DNA of 64,000 nt. It comes from Chitinophagaceae bacterium. GTDB lineage: Bacteria; Bacteroidota; Bacteroidia; Chitinophagales; Chitinophagaceae. A model generated the notes under the pieces. That model made no database searches. It was given only the letters and a program-made list of their open reading frames with translations, and was not told where the DNA came from. Below, one piece after another: positions 1 through 7,624 of the stretch. The stretch is from the NCBI GenBank assembly GCA_016710935.1, contig JADJTY010000009.1, positions 1-64,000 of the forward strand, written 5' to 3'. Numbering within the stretch: the stretch's first letter is position 1; each line of letters begins with the position of its first letter. The position numbers and the translations under genes were made by a program.

Positions 1-74
1 TAAACAGGTGGTTTTTCAACACATTACTGAAGCTGAATGAGCTTATACTAATGAATTGTGTGTAATTTTAAAAC

Positions 75-611
75 ATGAACTTATCTAAATTCATAATCGT
101 TTGTCTGTTGTTTATTTTTGGGTGTACAACTCAAAAATCTTCAGACAATAAAAATTCATCAACAACACTGGATGTGTCCAAAGATAGTTTGAGAATAAAG
201 CTAATCGAGGCAGACACCGTATTAATAGTTGGACACTTGGGTAGAATGTTTAAAGAACCTGGACACAATGATTCGCTTCCTCCAATTCCCTCCATCTTAA
301 TTAATGGAAGGCCTAACCTTTCAATCATAAAAAAACAAACAGTAATTACGGGTTTAGATTTAGATACACTCATTAATATTTTGACAAAACCGGTAACCGA
401 AATCACTGGTCCTGCAATGTGTATTTTCGACCCTCATCATACAATTTTTATAATTAAAAATGGGGAGACGTCTTTCATAGATGTTTGCTTTAATTGCGAG
501 CAGTTTGAGGCTTCGGATAACTTAAAATCATTTATAGATTTTAACACTAATAAGTGGAGCGAACTTTACTATTTTTATTCAAAAAGGTGTAAGATTTTAT
601 CAAAAATATGA
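75..611 (+). CDS. Small predicted lipoprotein with a CFxC-type C-terminal motif
   Basis: The protein has 178 residues. It begins with a short hydrophobic signal (residues 6-16) ending in a lipobox with Cys17, so it is probably an outer-membrane or periplasmic lipoprotein. The C-terminal third carries a cysteine next to Phe-Asp-Pro-His-His, a beta-strand-like stretch, and then a Val-Cys-Phe-Asn-Cys motif. I recognise this layout (Cys...Pro-x-His...Cys-Phe-x-Cys) from uncharacterised Bacteroidetes lipoproteins, but I know no function; metal or disulfide chemistry is only a guess. It starts at ATG 75 with no Shine-Dalgarno sequence. It stands alone, with a 235-base gap before the next gene. Confidence 0.6.
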   Translation: MNLSKFIIVCLLFIFGCTTQKSSDNKNSSTTLDVSKDSLRIKLIEADTVLIVGHLGRMFKEPGHNDSLPPIPSILINGRPNLSIIKKQTVITGLDLDTLINILTKPVTEITGPAMCIFDPHHTIFIIKNGETSFIDVCFNCEQFEASDNLKSFIDFNTNKWSELYYFYSKRCKILSKI

Positions 612-637
612 TTACCAAAAGTAAACCCTTCTCGTCC

Positions 638-682
638 TCGTCTCAGACGAGGATGCCATGGTTTAAAGACTTAGTCTTTATT
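638..682. repeat. Two small back-to-back intergenic palindromes
   Basis: Between the lipoprotein and the DinB gene there is an 8-bp-arm palindrome (CCTCGTCT, one base, AGACGAGG), followed by a 7-bp-arm one (AAAGACT, one base, AGTCTTT). No open frame is convincing here. It looks like a fragment of a dispersed intergenic repeat; the role is unknown. Confidence 0.4.
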
Positions 683-845
683 GCTCAGCGGGGATTTCGC
701 AAGGCATTCTCGCTGCATGATAACTCCTCTACCACACTTCTCGCTTTGCACCAATATTGAAACGCTGATTTAAACCGTCTATCATACATCATCATATTTC
801 TAATCCTATTTTGCCTTATTTTTAATATTCAAAAACTAATCAGCC

Positions 846-1361
846 ATGCCTACAAAACCAGCACCGGAAACTTACTTTCCTTATTTTAAAAGATATGTTG
901 ACCAGGTGCCTGAAGAAGACCTTGCTACAGCTTTCAGCAACCAGTTGCCCATAATAAAAGATCTTTTAAACGCAATAAGCGAAGAAAGATCTACCTATGC
1001 CTATGCCCCCGGCAAATGGACAATAAAAGAATTACTGCAACACGTTACCGATACCGAACGAATATTTAATTACCGTGCATTGGCCTTAGCCCGCAAAGAA
1101 ACTGCCCCGCTGCCGGGGTTTGATGAAGACAGTTATGCTGCCCATTCAAATGCCAACAACAGAACCTGGCAAACGCTGGTAGATGAATTTTTAGCGGTTC
1201 GCCAATCAACCCAATTTTTATACGATAGTTTTACGGATGAGGCTTTTGAAGCAGCCGGCACAGCCAGCAATAATCCTGTAACGGTTATCAGCCTTGGGTT
1301 TACCACACTGGGCCATTTTTATCATCACCAAAAAGTTATGGAAGAAAGGTATCTTTCTTAA
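846..1361 (+). CDS. DinB superfamily protein
   Basis: This 171-residue protein has the four-helix DinB/YfiT pattern. A Pro-Gly-Lys-Trp followed by a Leu-Leu-x-His-Val-x-Asp-x-Glu helix (around residues 57-75) supplies the first metal-site histidine. A C-terminal Gly-His-Phe-Tyr-His-His helix (around 157-163) supplies the others. Members bind a divalent metal, and some are thiol-dependent transferases (for example bacillithiol transferases). A ytxJ homologue at 57.5 kb fits a bacillithiol-using organism, but the substrate here is unknown. It starts at ATG 846 with no ribosome-binding site. A strong hairpin terminator follows 20 bases after the stop. Confidence 0.8.
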   Translation: MPTKPAPETYFPYFKRYVDQVPEEDLATAFSNQLPIIKDLLNAISEERSTYAYAPGKWTIKELLQHVTDTERIFNYRALALARKETAPLPGFDEDSYAAHSNANNRTWQTLVDEFLAVRQSTQFLYDSFTDEAFEAAGTASNNPVTVISLGFTTLGHFYHHQKVMEERYLS

Positions 1362-1381
1362 TAACACAAACTGCACAAACA

Positions 1382-1415
1382 AAAATGCCGTTCAGCATAA
1401 ACTGAACGGCATTTT
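1382..1415. terminator. Bidirectional hairpin terminator
   Basis: A perfect 14-bp stem (AAAATGCCGTTCAG and its complement) closes a six-base loop and is flanked by A and T runs. It sits between two convergent genes (DinB-like and processing protease) and can end transcription from both sides. Confidence 0.85.
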
Positions 1416-1467
1416 ACTTTATTAACTTAGTCAACTTTCAACCAATTAACTTTATCAACACTTCAAC

Positions 1468-3633
1468 TTAATTCGTTTTAGCAGTAGCAGACTGAAGGAT
1501 CATACTGTTCATCACTTTCACCGTCTCATCAATGTAAATATCACCGCTAACCCTTTTCAGCCAGGCTGTATTTTTATCTATCTTTTCTTTTGCTGCATTT
1601 ATTGCACCCATGTCCGCCTGAATATTTTTTACATTCAGTTCTTTATTCAGTTTAAAAAGGTCTTCCAGTTCTTTTTGTTTTACTTTAAGTTCCTTCTGCT
1701 CCTGGCGGTGTTTGGTTAATTGTAAAGGGTATGCTTTATCACTGTACTTTTCAAGCCAGGTAATACTTTCCTTTAATTTATTAAAAGTGGCATTTTTCGC
1801 TATTTCAGCATCACTGTATTTAACCACCACATCGTTGCTGATCGTACCGGTCCATGGTCTATATTCTGATTTTGCGATTTCATCCCACGGTAATGCTGTA
1901 GTATTATCTTTTTCACGAAACTTCAGATATTCAAACCTGCTGGGTATAATAATATCCGGCTTAACGCCATTCAACTGTGTAGCACCACCGTTCACCCGGT
2001 AAAACTTTTGCAGGGTAAGTTTAACCGAACCGAGGTCCTCCACTTCTTTATTGCTGAACATGGCATTTTCACTTTCAGGGTTTAAGGGTATGTTACGCTG
2101 TACGGTTCCTTTACCAAAAGTAGAGGTACTTCCAATTACAATACCCCGCTTGTAATCCTGTATGGCGGCAGCAAATATTTCAGATGCACTGGCACTGAAT
2201 TCATCAACCATTACGGTTAGCGGACCCGAGTACAAGACGCTTCTGTCTTTATCTTTCCACTGATAAGGCTTATCCTCCCCACGGCCTTTTACAACACACA
2301 CCGGACCATCTTCAATAAATAAGCCAACCATCTTTACCACTTCAGGTAAAGAACCGCCTCCATTTCCCCGCAGGTCCATAATGATGCCTTCTACGTTTTC
2401 AGCTTTCAGTTTTTCGATTTCTTTCGCCACATCTTCCGAACATTTGGCACCCTTTGGATCGGCAAAATCAACGTAAAACTCGGGCAGGTAAATATATCCC
2501 AGTTTACGCTCGCCATTGATAATTGCACTCCTTGCGAAGGTATCATCCAGTTTTATTTCATCCCTGATAATAGAAATAACTTTAATGGTTCCATCCTGTC
2601 TTCTGATGGTTAATTTTACTTCAGAGCCCTTTTTAGCTCCACGAATAATTTTAACTGCGTCGGTTACCGAATAGCCGGTTACATCAACGGGTTCTTCATT
2701 TCCCTGCGCCACTTTAATGATTTCATCTTCCACTTTCAAGTCCCCGGCTTTCCATGCAGGCCCACCGGATATGAGTGAACTTATTTTTATCTTACCATCA
2801 TCTTCTTTTAACTGGGCACCAATACCATAAAAGCTCCCCTTCATACCTTCATCAAAAGTTCTTTTATCAACCGGGGCAAAATAATTGGTGTGGGGATCCA
2901 TGGTGCCGGTAATGGCATTTACAAACGTGCTGAAATTCTCATCATTGTTTTCACGGTTTATCCTGGTAGAAAAAACCCGTTCCATCTGTTTTCTTACAGC
3001 ATCCCTTGCTTCTCTTTCCAGGGTAGAATCTGCTTTGAATTTAAAATTGGCTGAATCCTTATTCTTCTCCCGGGTGTCAAGCGCCTGGCTATAACCAGCC
3101 AATACCTGGTATTTTAAACGCTTACGCCATATTTCTTTTCTTTCTGCTTCTGTTTTAGGATTGTTTAATTTTTCCCTGTCAAGCATCACTTCTTCGTCTT
3201 TCGAAAAATCAAAAGGTTTTGCAAGAATATCTTTGTATAACCCTGCAGTTTCTTTGAGCCGGTTAATATATACCCCACTGATGGTGAAGAATGAGATCAG
3301 TTCAGCTCCGTGAATTTCATCATCTATCTTGCTGTCAAATTTTTTGAATCCATCAATATCACTTTGCAAAAAGATATTTTTATCACCATCCAGGTCTTCT
3401 ACAAATTTCTTTAAAACGATTTTAGAAAAATTATCGTCAATGGGTTTAGGACTATAATGCCCCTGCTCCAGCAATAACCCCACATTGCGGATGATCCTGG
3501 TGTATTTGGATTTAGGATTATCTCCATCGGGTTTGCCCTGGGTTTGAAAAGCAACAAAAAGACTGGCTGCCGTAAGTACCAGTATAACGGGTATAAATTT
3601 TTTACTCATCATAAATTGCGCAATTTTTTGCAT
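1468..3633 (-). CDS. prc: Carboxy-terminal processing peptidase (S41, Prc/Tsp type)
   Basis: This 721-residue periplasmic protease has an N-terminal membrane or signal segment (about residues 12-30), a Tsp-type N-terminal helical region, a PDZ domain (about 255-350) and an S41 protease core (about 380-560). The Ser/Lys dyad is visible: the serine in Ser-Ala-Ser-Ala-Ser-Glu-Ile-Phe (near 480) and the lysine in Phe-Gly-Lys-Gly-Thr-Val-Gln (near 506). A lysine-rich, coiled-coil-like C-terminal extension (about 630-690) matches the long Prc form rather than the short CtpA form. Family role: cleavage of envelope proteins from their C-terminus, including control of peptidoglycan hydrolases. It is monocistronic and convergent with the DinB gene. 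Confidence 0.92.
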   Translation of the reverse strand: MQKIAQFMMSKKFIPVILVLTAASLFVAFQTQGKPDGDNPKSKYTRIIRNVGLLLEQGHYSPKPIDDNFSKIVLKKFVEDLDGDKNIFLQSDIDGFKKFDSKIDDEIHGAELISFFTISGVYINRLKETAGLYKDILAKPFDFSKDEEVMLDREKLNNPKTEAERKEIWRKRLKYQVLAGYSQALDTREKNKDSANFKFKADSTLEREARDAVRKQMERVFSTRINRENNDENFSTFVNAITGTMDPHTNYFAPVDKRTFDEGMKGSFYGIGAQLKEDDGKIKISSLISGGPAWKAGDLKVEDEIIKVAQGNEEPVDVTGYSVTDAVKIIRGAKKGSEVKLTIRRQDGTIKVISIIRDEIKLDDTFARSAIINGERKLGYIYLPEFYVDFADPKGAKCSEDVAKEIEKLKAENVEGIIMDLRGNGGGSLPEVVKMVGLFIEDGPVCVVKGRGEDKPYQWKDKDRSVLYSGPLTVMVDEFSASASEIFAAAIQDYKRGIVIGSTSTFGKGTVQRNIPLNPESENAMFSNKEVEDLGSVKLTLQKFYRVNGGATQLNGVKPDIIIPSRFEYLKFREKDNTTALPWDEIAKSEYRPWTGTISNDVVVKYSDAEIAKNATFNKLKESITWLEKYSDKAYPLQLTKHRQEQKELKVKQKELEDLFKLNKELNVKNIQADMGAINAAKEKIDKNTAWLKRVSGDIYIDETVKVMNSMILQSATAKTN

Positions 3634-3787
3634 AGTGTAAAAATAAAGGAAAAAGCACTGTTTACATGGTTCTTAAACGCTGCATGGTGAATAATGTTTT
3701 GTTAAACAAGATTTTTGGAAATCGTTAAGGATGAACGGTAAATGAACCACTTCATCCTGTAAAAGGAATACTTTCAAATATCAATCC

Positions 3788-3820
3788 AAAAAAAATCCTC
3801 CCTACAATTTGCAGGGAGGA
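3788..3820 (-). terminator. Intrinsic terminator of tRNA-His
   Basis: On the minus strand an 8-bp stem (TCCTCCCT with AGGGAGGA, nine-base loop) is followed by a run of eight T. It lies 13 bases beyond the 3' end of the tRNA-His gene. Confidence 0.8.
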
Positions 3821-3832
3821 CCACTATTTATT

Positions 3833-3910
3833 TGGGGTAATCGAGGGGGCTCGAACCCCCGACCCTCAGAATCACAATCTGATGCTCTAACCAACTGAGC
3901 TACGACTACC
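3833..3910 (-). tRNA. tRNA-His (GTG)
   Basis: The minus strand folds as a full cloverleaf. The anticodon loop reads TTGTGAT between paired AGA/TCT flanks, giving anticodon GTG. The acceptor stem has eight pairs, including the extra G at -1 opposite C73, which is the identity mark of tRNA-His. The TTCGAGCC T-loop is present, and CCA is encoded at 3835-3833. Confidence 0.93.
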
Positions 3911-3925
3911 GTTTTTAACAGGCTG

Positions 3926-3955
3926 CAAAAATAAAGAAAATCAGTGCTCCTTCAA
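3926..3955 (-). promoter_or_regulatory. Bacteroidetes-type promoter of tRNA-His
   Basis: On the minus strand a TTG (3955-3953) is followed after 19 bases by TATTTTTG (3933-3926), a perfect TAnnTTTG -7 box, ending 15 bases before the tRNA. Confidence 0.6.
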
Positions 3956-4012
3956 AATACATTTTGAGCCGGCTACTGAATCGCTAACTTTACAACCCCA
4001 AACATTTTTTTA

Positions 4013-4621
4013 ATGACTTTATTACAATACCTTTTACCGCTTCTTTTATCAGCTTTTACCGGGTGGTTTGTAATATGGCTGCTCATTAAAATACTGTTCC
4101 GGCCTCACAAACCCCTAGGAATAGCCGGTTTTAATATACAAGGTGTACTTCCTGCCAACCAGCAACTGATTGCCCAAAAAATTGGCAAGATGGTAAGTGC
4201 AGCATTTTCATTGGATACCCTAAAGCAAAAAATTACCGATCCCGAAAATTTCAATAAGCTAAAACCCGAAATTGAAGAGCATATTGATAGTTTTTTAAGA
4301 GAACGGCTAAAAGTAACTTTCCCCATGCTTTCGATGCTGATTGGCGATAAAACCATTACGCAGCTTAAAACTGCCTTTTTAACTGAACTGGAAACCCTGT
4401 TTCCGGCATTAATGAATAGCTATGTAGCTAACCTGGAGAAAGATCTGGATATTGAAAAACTGGTATCTGAAAAAATTTCAGGCTTTTCAACCATCCAGGC
4501 CGAAAAACTTATTTATCTGTCAGCAAAAAAACAGTTGATCCAGGTACAATTAATGGGAGCCGGCATTGGATTACTCATCGGATTGATACATATATTAATC
4601 AACGCACAACTATTTACCTAA
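4013..4621 (+). CDS. DUF445 family membrane protein
   Basis: This 202-residue protein has one N-terminal transmembrane helix (about residues 5-28), the family motif around Leu-Phe-Arg-Pro (residues 28-31) and a Gly-Phe-Asn-Ile-Gln-Gly-Val-Leu-Pro segment. A helical middle region and a C-terminal transmembrane helix (about 178-198) follow. This layout matches short DUF445/YheB-like membrane proteins, whose function is not established. It begins at ATG 4013 and is a single gene between tRNA-His and the outer-membrane barrel gene. Confidence 0.8.
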   Translation: MTLLQYLLPLLLSAFTGWFVIWLLIKILFRPHKPLGIAGFNIQGVLPANQQLIAQKIGKMVSAAFSLDTLKQKITDPENFNKLKPEIEEHIDSFLRERLKVTFPMLSMLIGDKTITQLKTAFLTELETLFPALMNSYVANLEKDLDIEKLVSEKISGFSTIQAEKLIYLSAKKQLIQVQLMGAGIGLLIGLIHILINAQLFT

Positions 4622-4749
4622 CCATTTGTTAATTGTGCGTGTTATCCACCTTTTTTAATACCATTCATACCTTAGATGACATTTATGTGACATTTTAGGA
4701 GGTACTTTGCAAAAAAAAAATTTATTCTAAGTTGAAAACAAGATTACAA

Positions 4750-7410
4750 ATGATTAATTCTTTTAAATTATTACTGGTTTTTGTAGGTACATTAACCTTT
4801 TCGATAGCCCATGCACAAATGCCCGGAGGCGCGGGCCGGGGCCAAATGGGCGGGCAGAATATGAGTATGGGGCACTTTTATGGTAAAGTGCTGGAATCTG
4901 TAAGCGGCAAACCCCTGGAAGCCGCATCGGTTCTACTTATCCAGAATAAATTTGATTCCGTAACAAAAAAGCGCAAAGATGTGGTAGTTGGCGGTATGCT
5001 TACTGATAAAAAGGGCGAATTCAGCCTGGAGAACTTAAACATAATGGCACAGTATAAACTCAAAATTACTGCCATAGGATTTAAGCCATACGAAGCCAAA
5101 GCCGGTTTTGAACTGAACATGGCTGGTGCCCGTAACGGGGATATGAGTAGCATGCTGAGTGCCGTTGATAAGGATTTAGGTAATATAACCTTAAGCCCGG
5201 ATGCCCAACAACTGGAAAACGTGACTGTATCTTCCAGCAAAGCCCTGCTGGAAATGAAAATTGACCGCAAGGTTTTTAATGTAGAGAAAAACCTGACCAG
5301 CGTTGGTGGAACCGCGGTGGATGTAATGAAAAATGTACCGTCTTTAAATGTAGATATTGATGGCAATGTAAGTTTACGCAATGCTGCCCCGCAGATATTT
5401 GTAGATGGCAGGCCCACTACCCTAACTTTAGACCAGATTCCGGCAGACGAAATTGCCAGCGTGGAGATCATCACCAACCCATCCGCTAAATTTGATGCCA
5501 GTGGTGGTGGCGCAGGTATACTGAATATTGTAATGAAAAAAAATAAAAAAGCCGGCTACAATGGAAATATCAATGCCAGTATCGATTCCAGGTTACGGCC
5601 TGCTTTTGGCGGCGACATCAATGTGAAACAAAACAAGATCAACTTTTTTGCAAGAGGCAGGTTGAACTACCGTAAATCCATTAGCACCAACGAAAGTTAC
5701 AGAACAGACTTTTTAAAAAATGATACTACGGCGGTGACCATACAAAACAATAAACCCATCAGCAGAGGTTATTTTGCTTTTTTAAGAGGCGGGTTTGATT
5801 ATTTTATCGATAACAGGAATACGATAACTGTTGGAGGTATGTTTGTAAACGGCCAGTTTAAAAATACCGATAATATCAATATTGAAAGAGATACGCTTTT
5901 TCAGAATAATATGCTGCTGACTGATCTGGGGATCAGGGATACCAAAACATCCTTCCAGTTCAGGAATGTGGGAGCCAGCATCAGTTTCAAGCACAATTTT
6001 GCCAAACCAAACAAAGAGTGGACGGTAGATGCAAACTACAACAACAGCAGGAATGAAAATGCCGGTGACTACAGAACCCAGTCTTTTTACACCAATAATA
6101 CTGCTAAAACAGCAGCCCGGGTAGAACGTACCGGTGGCAGCGGAACAACTAAATTTTTTACTGCCCAGACAGATTTTGTAAACCCGATATCAGACAATAT
6201 AAAAATGGAAATGGGTGCCAGGGTAGCTGTAAGGAATTATGAAAGTACTTTATCAAACTATGTATTGGATAGTGGAAAATATAAACTGATCCCGGGTTTC
6301 AGCAACGATTATAAATTTAATGACCAGGTATATGCTGCTTATATGACCTTTAGTCAAAAAATTAAAAGTTTTACTTACCAGCTGGGTTTACGGGCTGAAA
6401 GCTCCAGTTATACGGGAACACTGATCAGTACCAACCAAAAATTTAAAAATGAGTATCCGTTCAGCTTATTTCCCAGTGTGTTCCTTACCTACAAGCTGAA
6501 TGATAAATCTGACCTGCAGTTAAATTATTCACGCAAAGTAAACAGGCCAAATTTTTTCCAGTTACTACCGAATTATGATATCACCGATCCGTTGAATATT
6601 TCAATTGGAAATCCTAACCTGATACCGGAGTTTACCAACCTGGCAGAAATATCTTACCAGAATCAGCTCAGTAAAAAAACAAGTTTCCTGGCTACGCTAT
6701 ATTATAAAAACACCAACAACTTAATTACCAATTATCAATACAGGGATATCAATCCGGATACAGCAACCAATTATCCAAAACCTGATACAGTGCTTATCAC
6801 ATCTTATGCCAATGCCAACACCAGTTATAATGTGGGTTTGGAACTAACAACAAAAACCAAATTAACCAAGTGGTGGGATTTTAACGTTAATGTAAATGTA
6901 TATAACTCAACTTTAAAAGCCGGTGCACTGGCAGGTGGTGCCGATAATTCGCAATTCAGTATGTTTGGAAAGATCAATAACTCATTTACATTGCCTAAGA
7001 ATTTCTCTATCCAGTTATCAGGCGATTACCAGGCCAAAACCATTTTGCCCCCGGGCAGGGGTGGTGGCGGTGGCGGAATGATGATGATGTTTGGCGGCAG
7101 CCAGGTTGGCGCACAGGGTTATATCAAACCAAACTATGGTGTGGATATTGCCATTAAAAAAGATTTTATGAAGAATAAGGCTGCATCATTAACCCTGCAG
7201 ATGAATGATATTTTCAGAACAAAATTATATGCCACCCATTCAGAATCGGTGTACTTTGTACAGGATAACAGCCGGCGGCGCGACCCCCAGGTTTTACGCC
7301 TGAACTTTAACTACCGTTTTGGTAAAATGGATGTTGCGTTGTTTAAAAAGAAAAGTATGAAAGGCGAAATGGACAGTATGCAAAATGCATCGCAGGGCAT
7401 GGGAAATTAA
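4750..7410 (+). CDS. Outer-membrane beta-barrel protein (TonB-receptor-like)
   Basis: From ATG 4750 the protein has 886 residues. An in-frame TTG 18 bases upstream is possible, but the ATG sits directly before a clean signal peptide ending Ala-His-Ala-Gln. Domains in order are: a Gly/Met-rich linker, a CarboxypepD_reg-like beta-sandwich (about 45-150), a plug domain (about 165-265, with the Ile-Phe-Val-Asp-Gly-Arg strand) and an OMP_b-brl_3 barrel to the C-terminus. The family resembles TonB-dependent receptors, but many members have no known ligand. A second Gly/Met-rich loop near residue 775 is unusual. There is no SusD partner, so classical glycan uptake is unlikely. It ends in its own terminator. 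Confidence 0.85.
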   Translation: MINSFKLLLVFVGTLTFSIAHAQMPGGAGRGQMGGQNMSMGHFYGKVLESVSGKPLEAASVLLIQNKFDSVTKKRKDVVVGGMLTDKKGEFSLENLNIMAQYKLKITAIGFKPYEAKAGFELNMAGARNGDMSSMLSAVDKDLGNITLSPDAQQLENVTVSSSKALLEMKIDRKVFNVEKNLTSVGGTAVDVMKNVPSLNVDIDGNVSLRNAAPQIFVDGRPTTLTLDQIPADEIASVEIITNPSAKFDASGGGAGILNIVMKKNKKAGYNGNINASIDSRLRPAFGGDINVKQNKINFFARGRLNYRKSISTNESYRTDFLKNDTTAVTIQNNKPISRGYFAFLRGGFDYFIDNRNTITVGGMFVNGQFKNTDNINIERDTLFQNNMLLTDLGIRDTKTSFQFRNVGASISFKHNFAKPNKEWTVDANYNNSRNENAGDYRTQSFYTNNTAKTAARVERTGGSGTTKFFTAQTDFVNPISDNIKMEMGARVAVRNYESTLSNYVLDSGKYKLIPGFSNDYKFNDQVYAAYMTFSQKIKSFTYQLGLRAESSSYTGTLISTNQKFKNEYPFSLFPSVFLTYKLNDKSDLQLNYSRKVNRPNFFQLLPNYDITDPLNISIGNPNLIPEFTNLAEISYQNQLSKKTSFLATLYYKNTNNLITNYQYRDINPDTATNYPKPDTVLITSYANANTSYNVGLELTTKTKLTKWWDFNVNVNVYNSTLKAGALAGGADNSQFSMFGKINNSFTLPKNFSIQLSGDYQAKTILPPGRGGGGGGMMMMFGGSQVGAQGYIKPNYGVDIAIKKDFMKNKAASLTLQMNDIFRTKLYATHSESVYFVQDNSRRRDPQVLRLNFNYRFGKMDVALFKKKSMKGEMDSMQNASQGMGN

Positions 7411-7430
7411 TGAAAAACTATAAATACATT

Positions 7431-7460
7431 AAAAAAGCTACTGTAACGGGTAGCTTTTTT
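7431..7460 (+). terminator. Intrinsic terminator after the outer-membrane barrel gene
   Basis: An 11-bp stem (AAAAAAGCTAC with GTAGCTTTTTT, eight-base loop) ends in a T run, 20 bases after the stop codon. Confidence 0.85.
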
Positions 7461-7624
7461 ATTTGGGTAATGGCGGGTTGCCAACCTTGTTTCAGGCTGT
7501 TTAAAGTTTATATGAACTTTCTTGAAGGTGGAGGGGGGCCGGGGGGCTCCTTTCAGTAAGCTTTACTACTTTTACAGCCATCTTTTAATTTTTTAGCATT
7601 ATTTTGCCAAAGCAAAAAACTATT

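Noticed and set aside
3634..3780. Extra small RNA between prc and tRNA-His
   Set aside because: No stable fold or promoter/terminator pair beyond the tRNA's own signals was seen.
4878..5477. Minus-strand open frame of about 199 codons inside the outer-membrane barrel gene
   Set aside because: Antisense shadow of the CarboxypepD/plug region; composition is Ser/Leu-rich as expected for a shadow frame.
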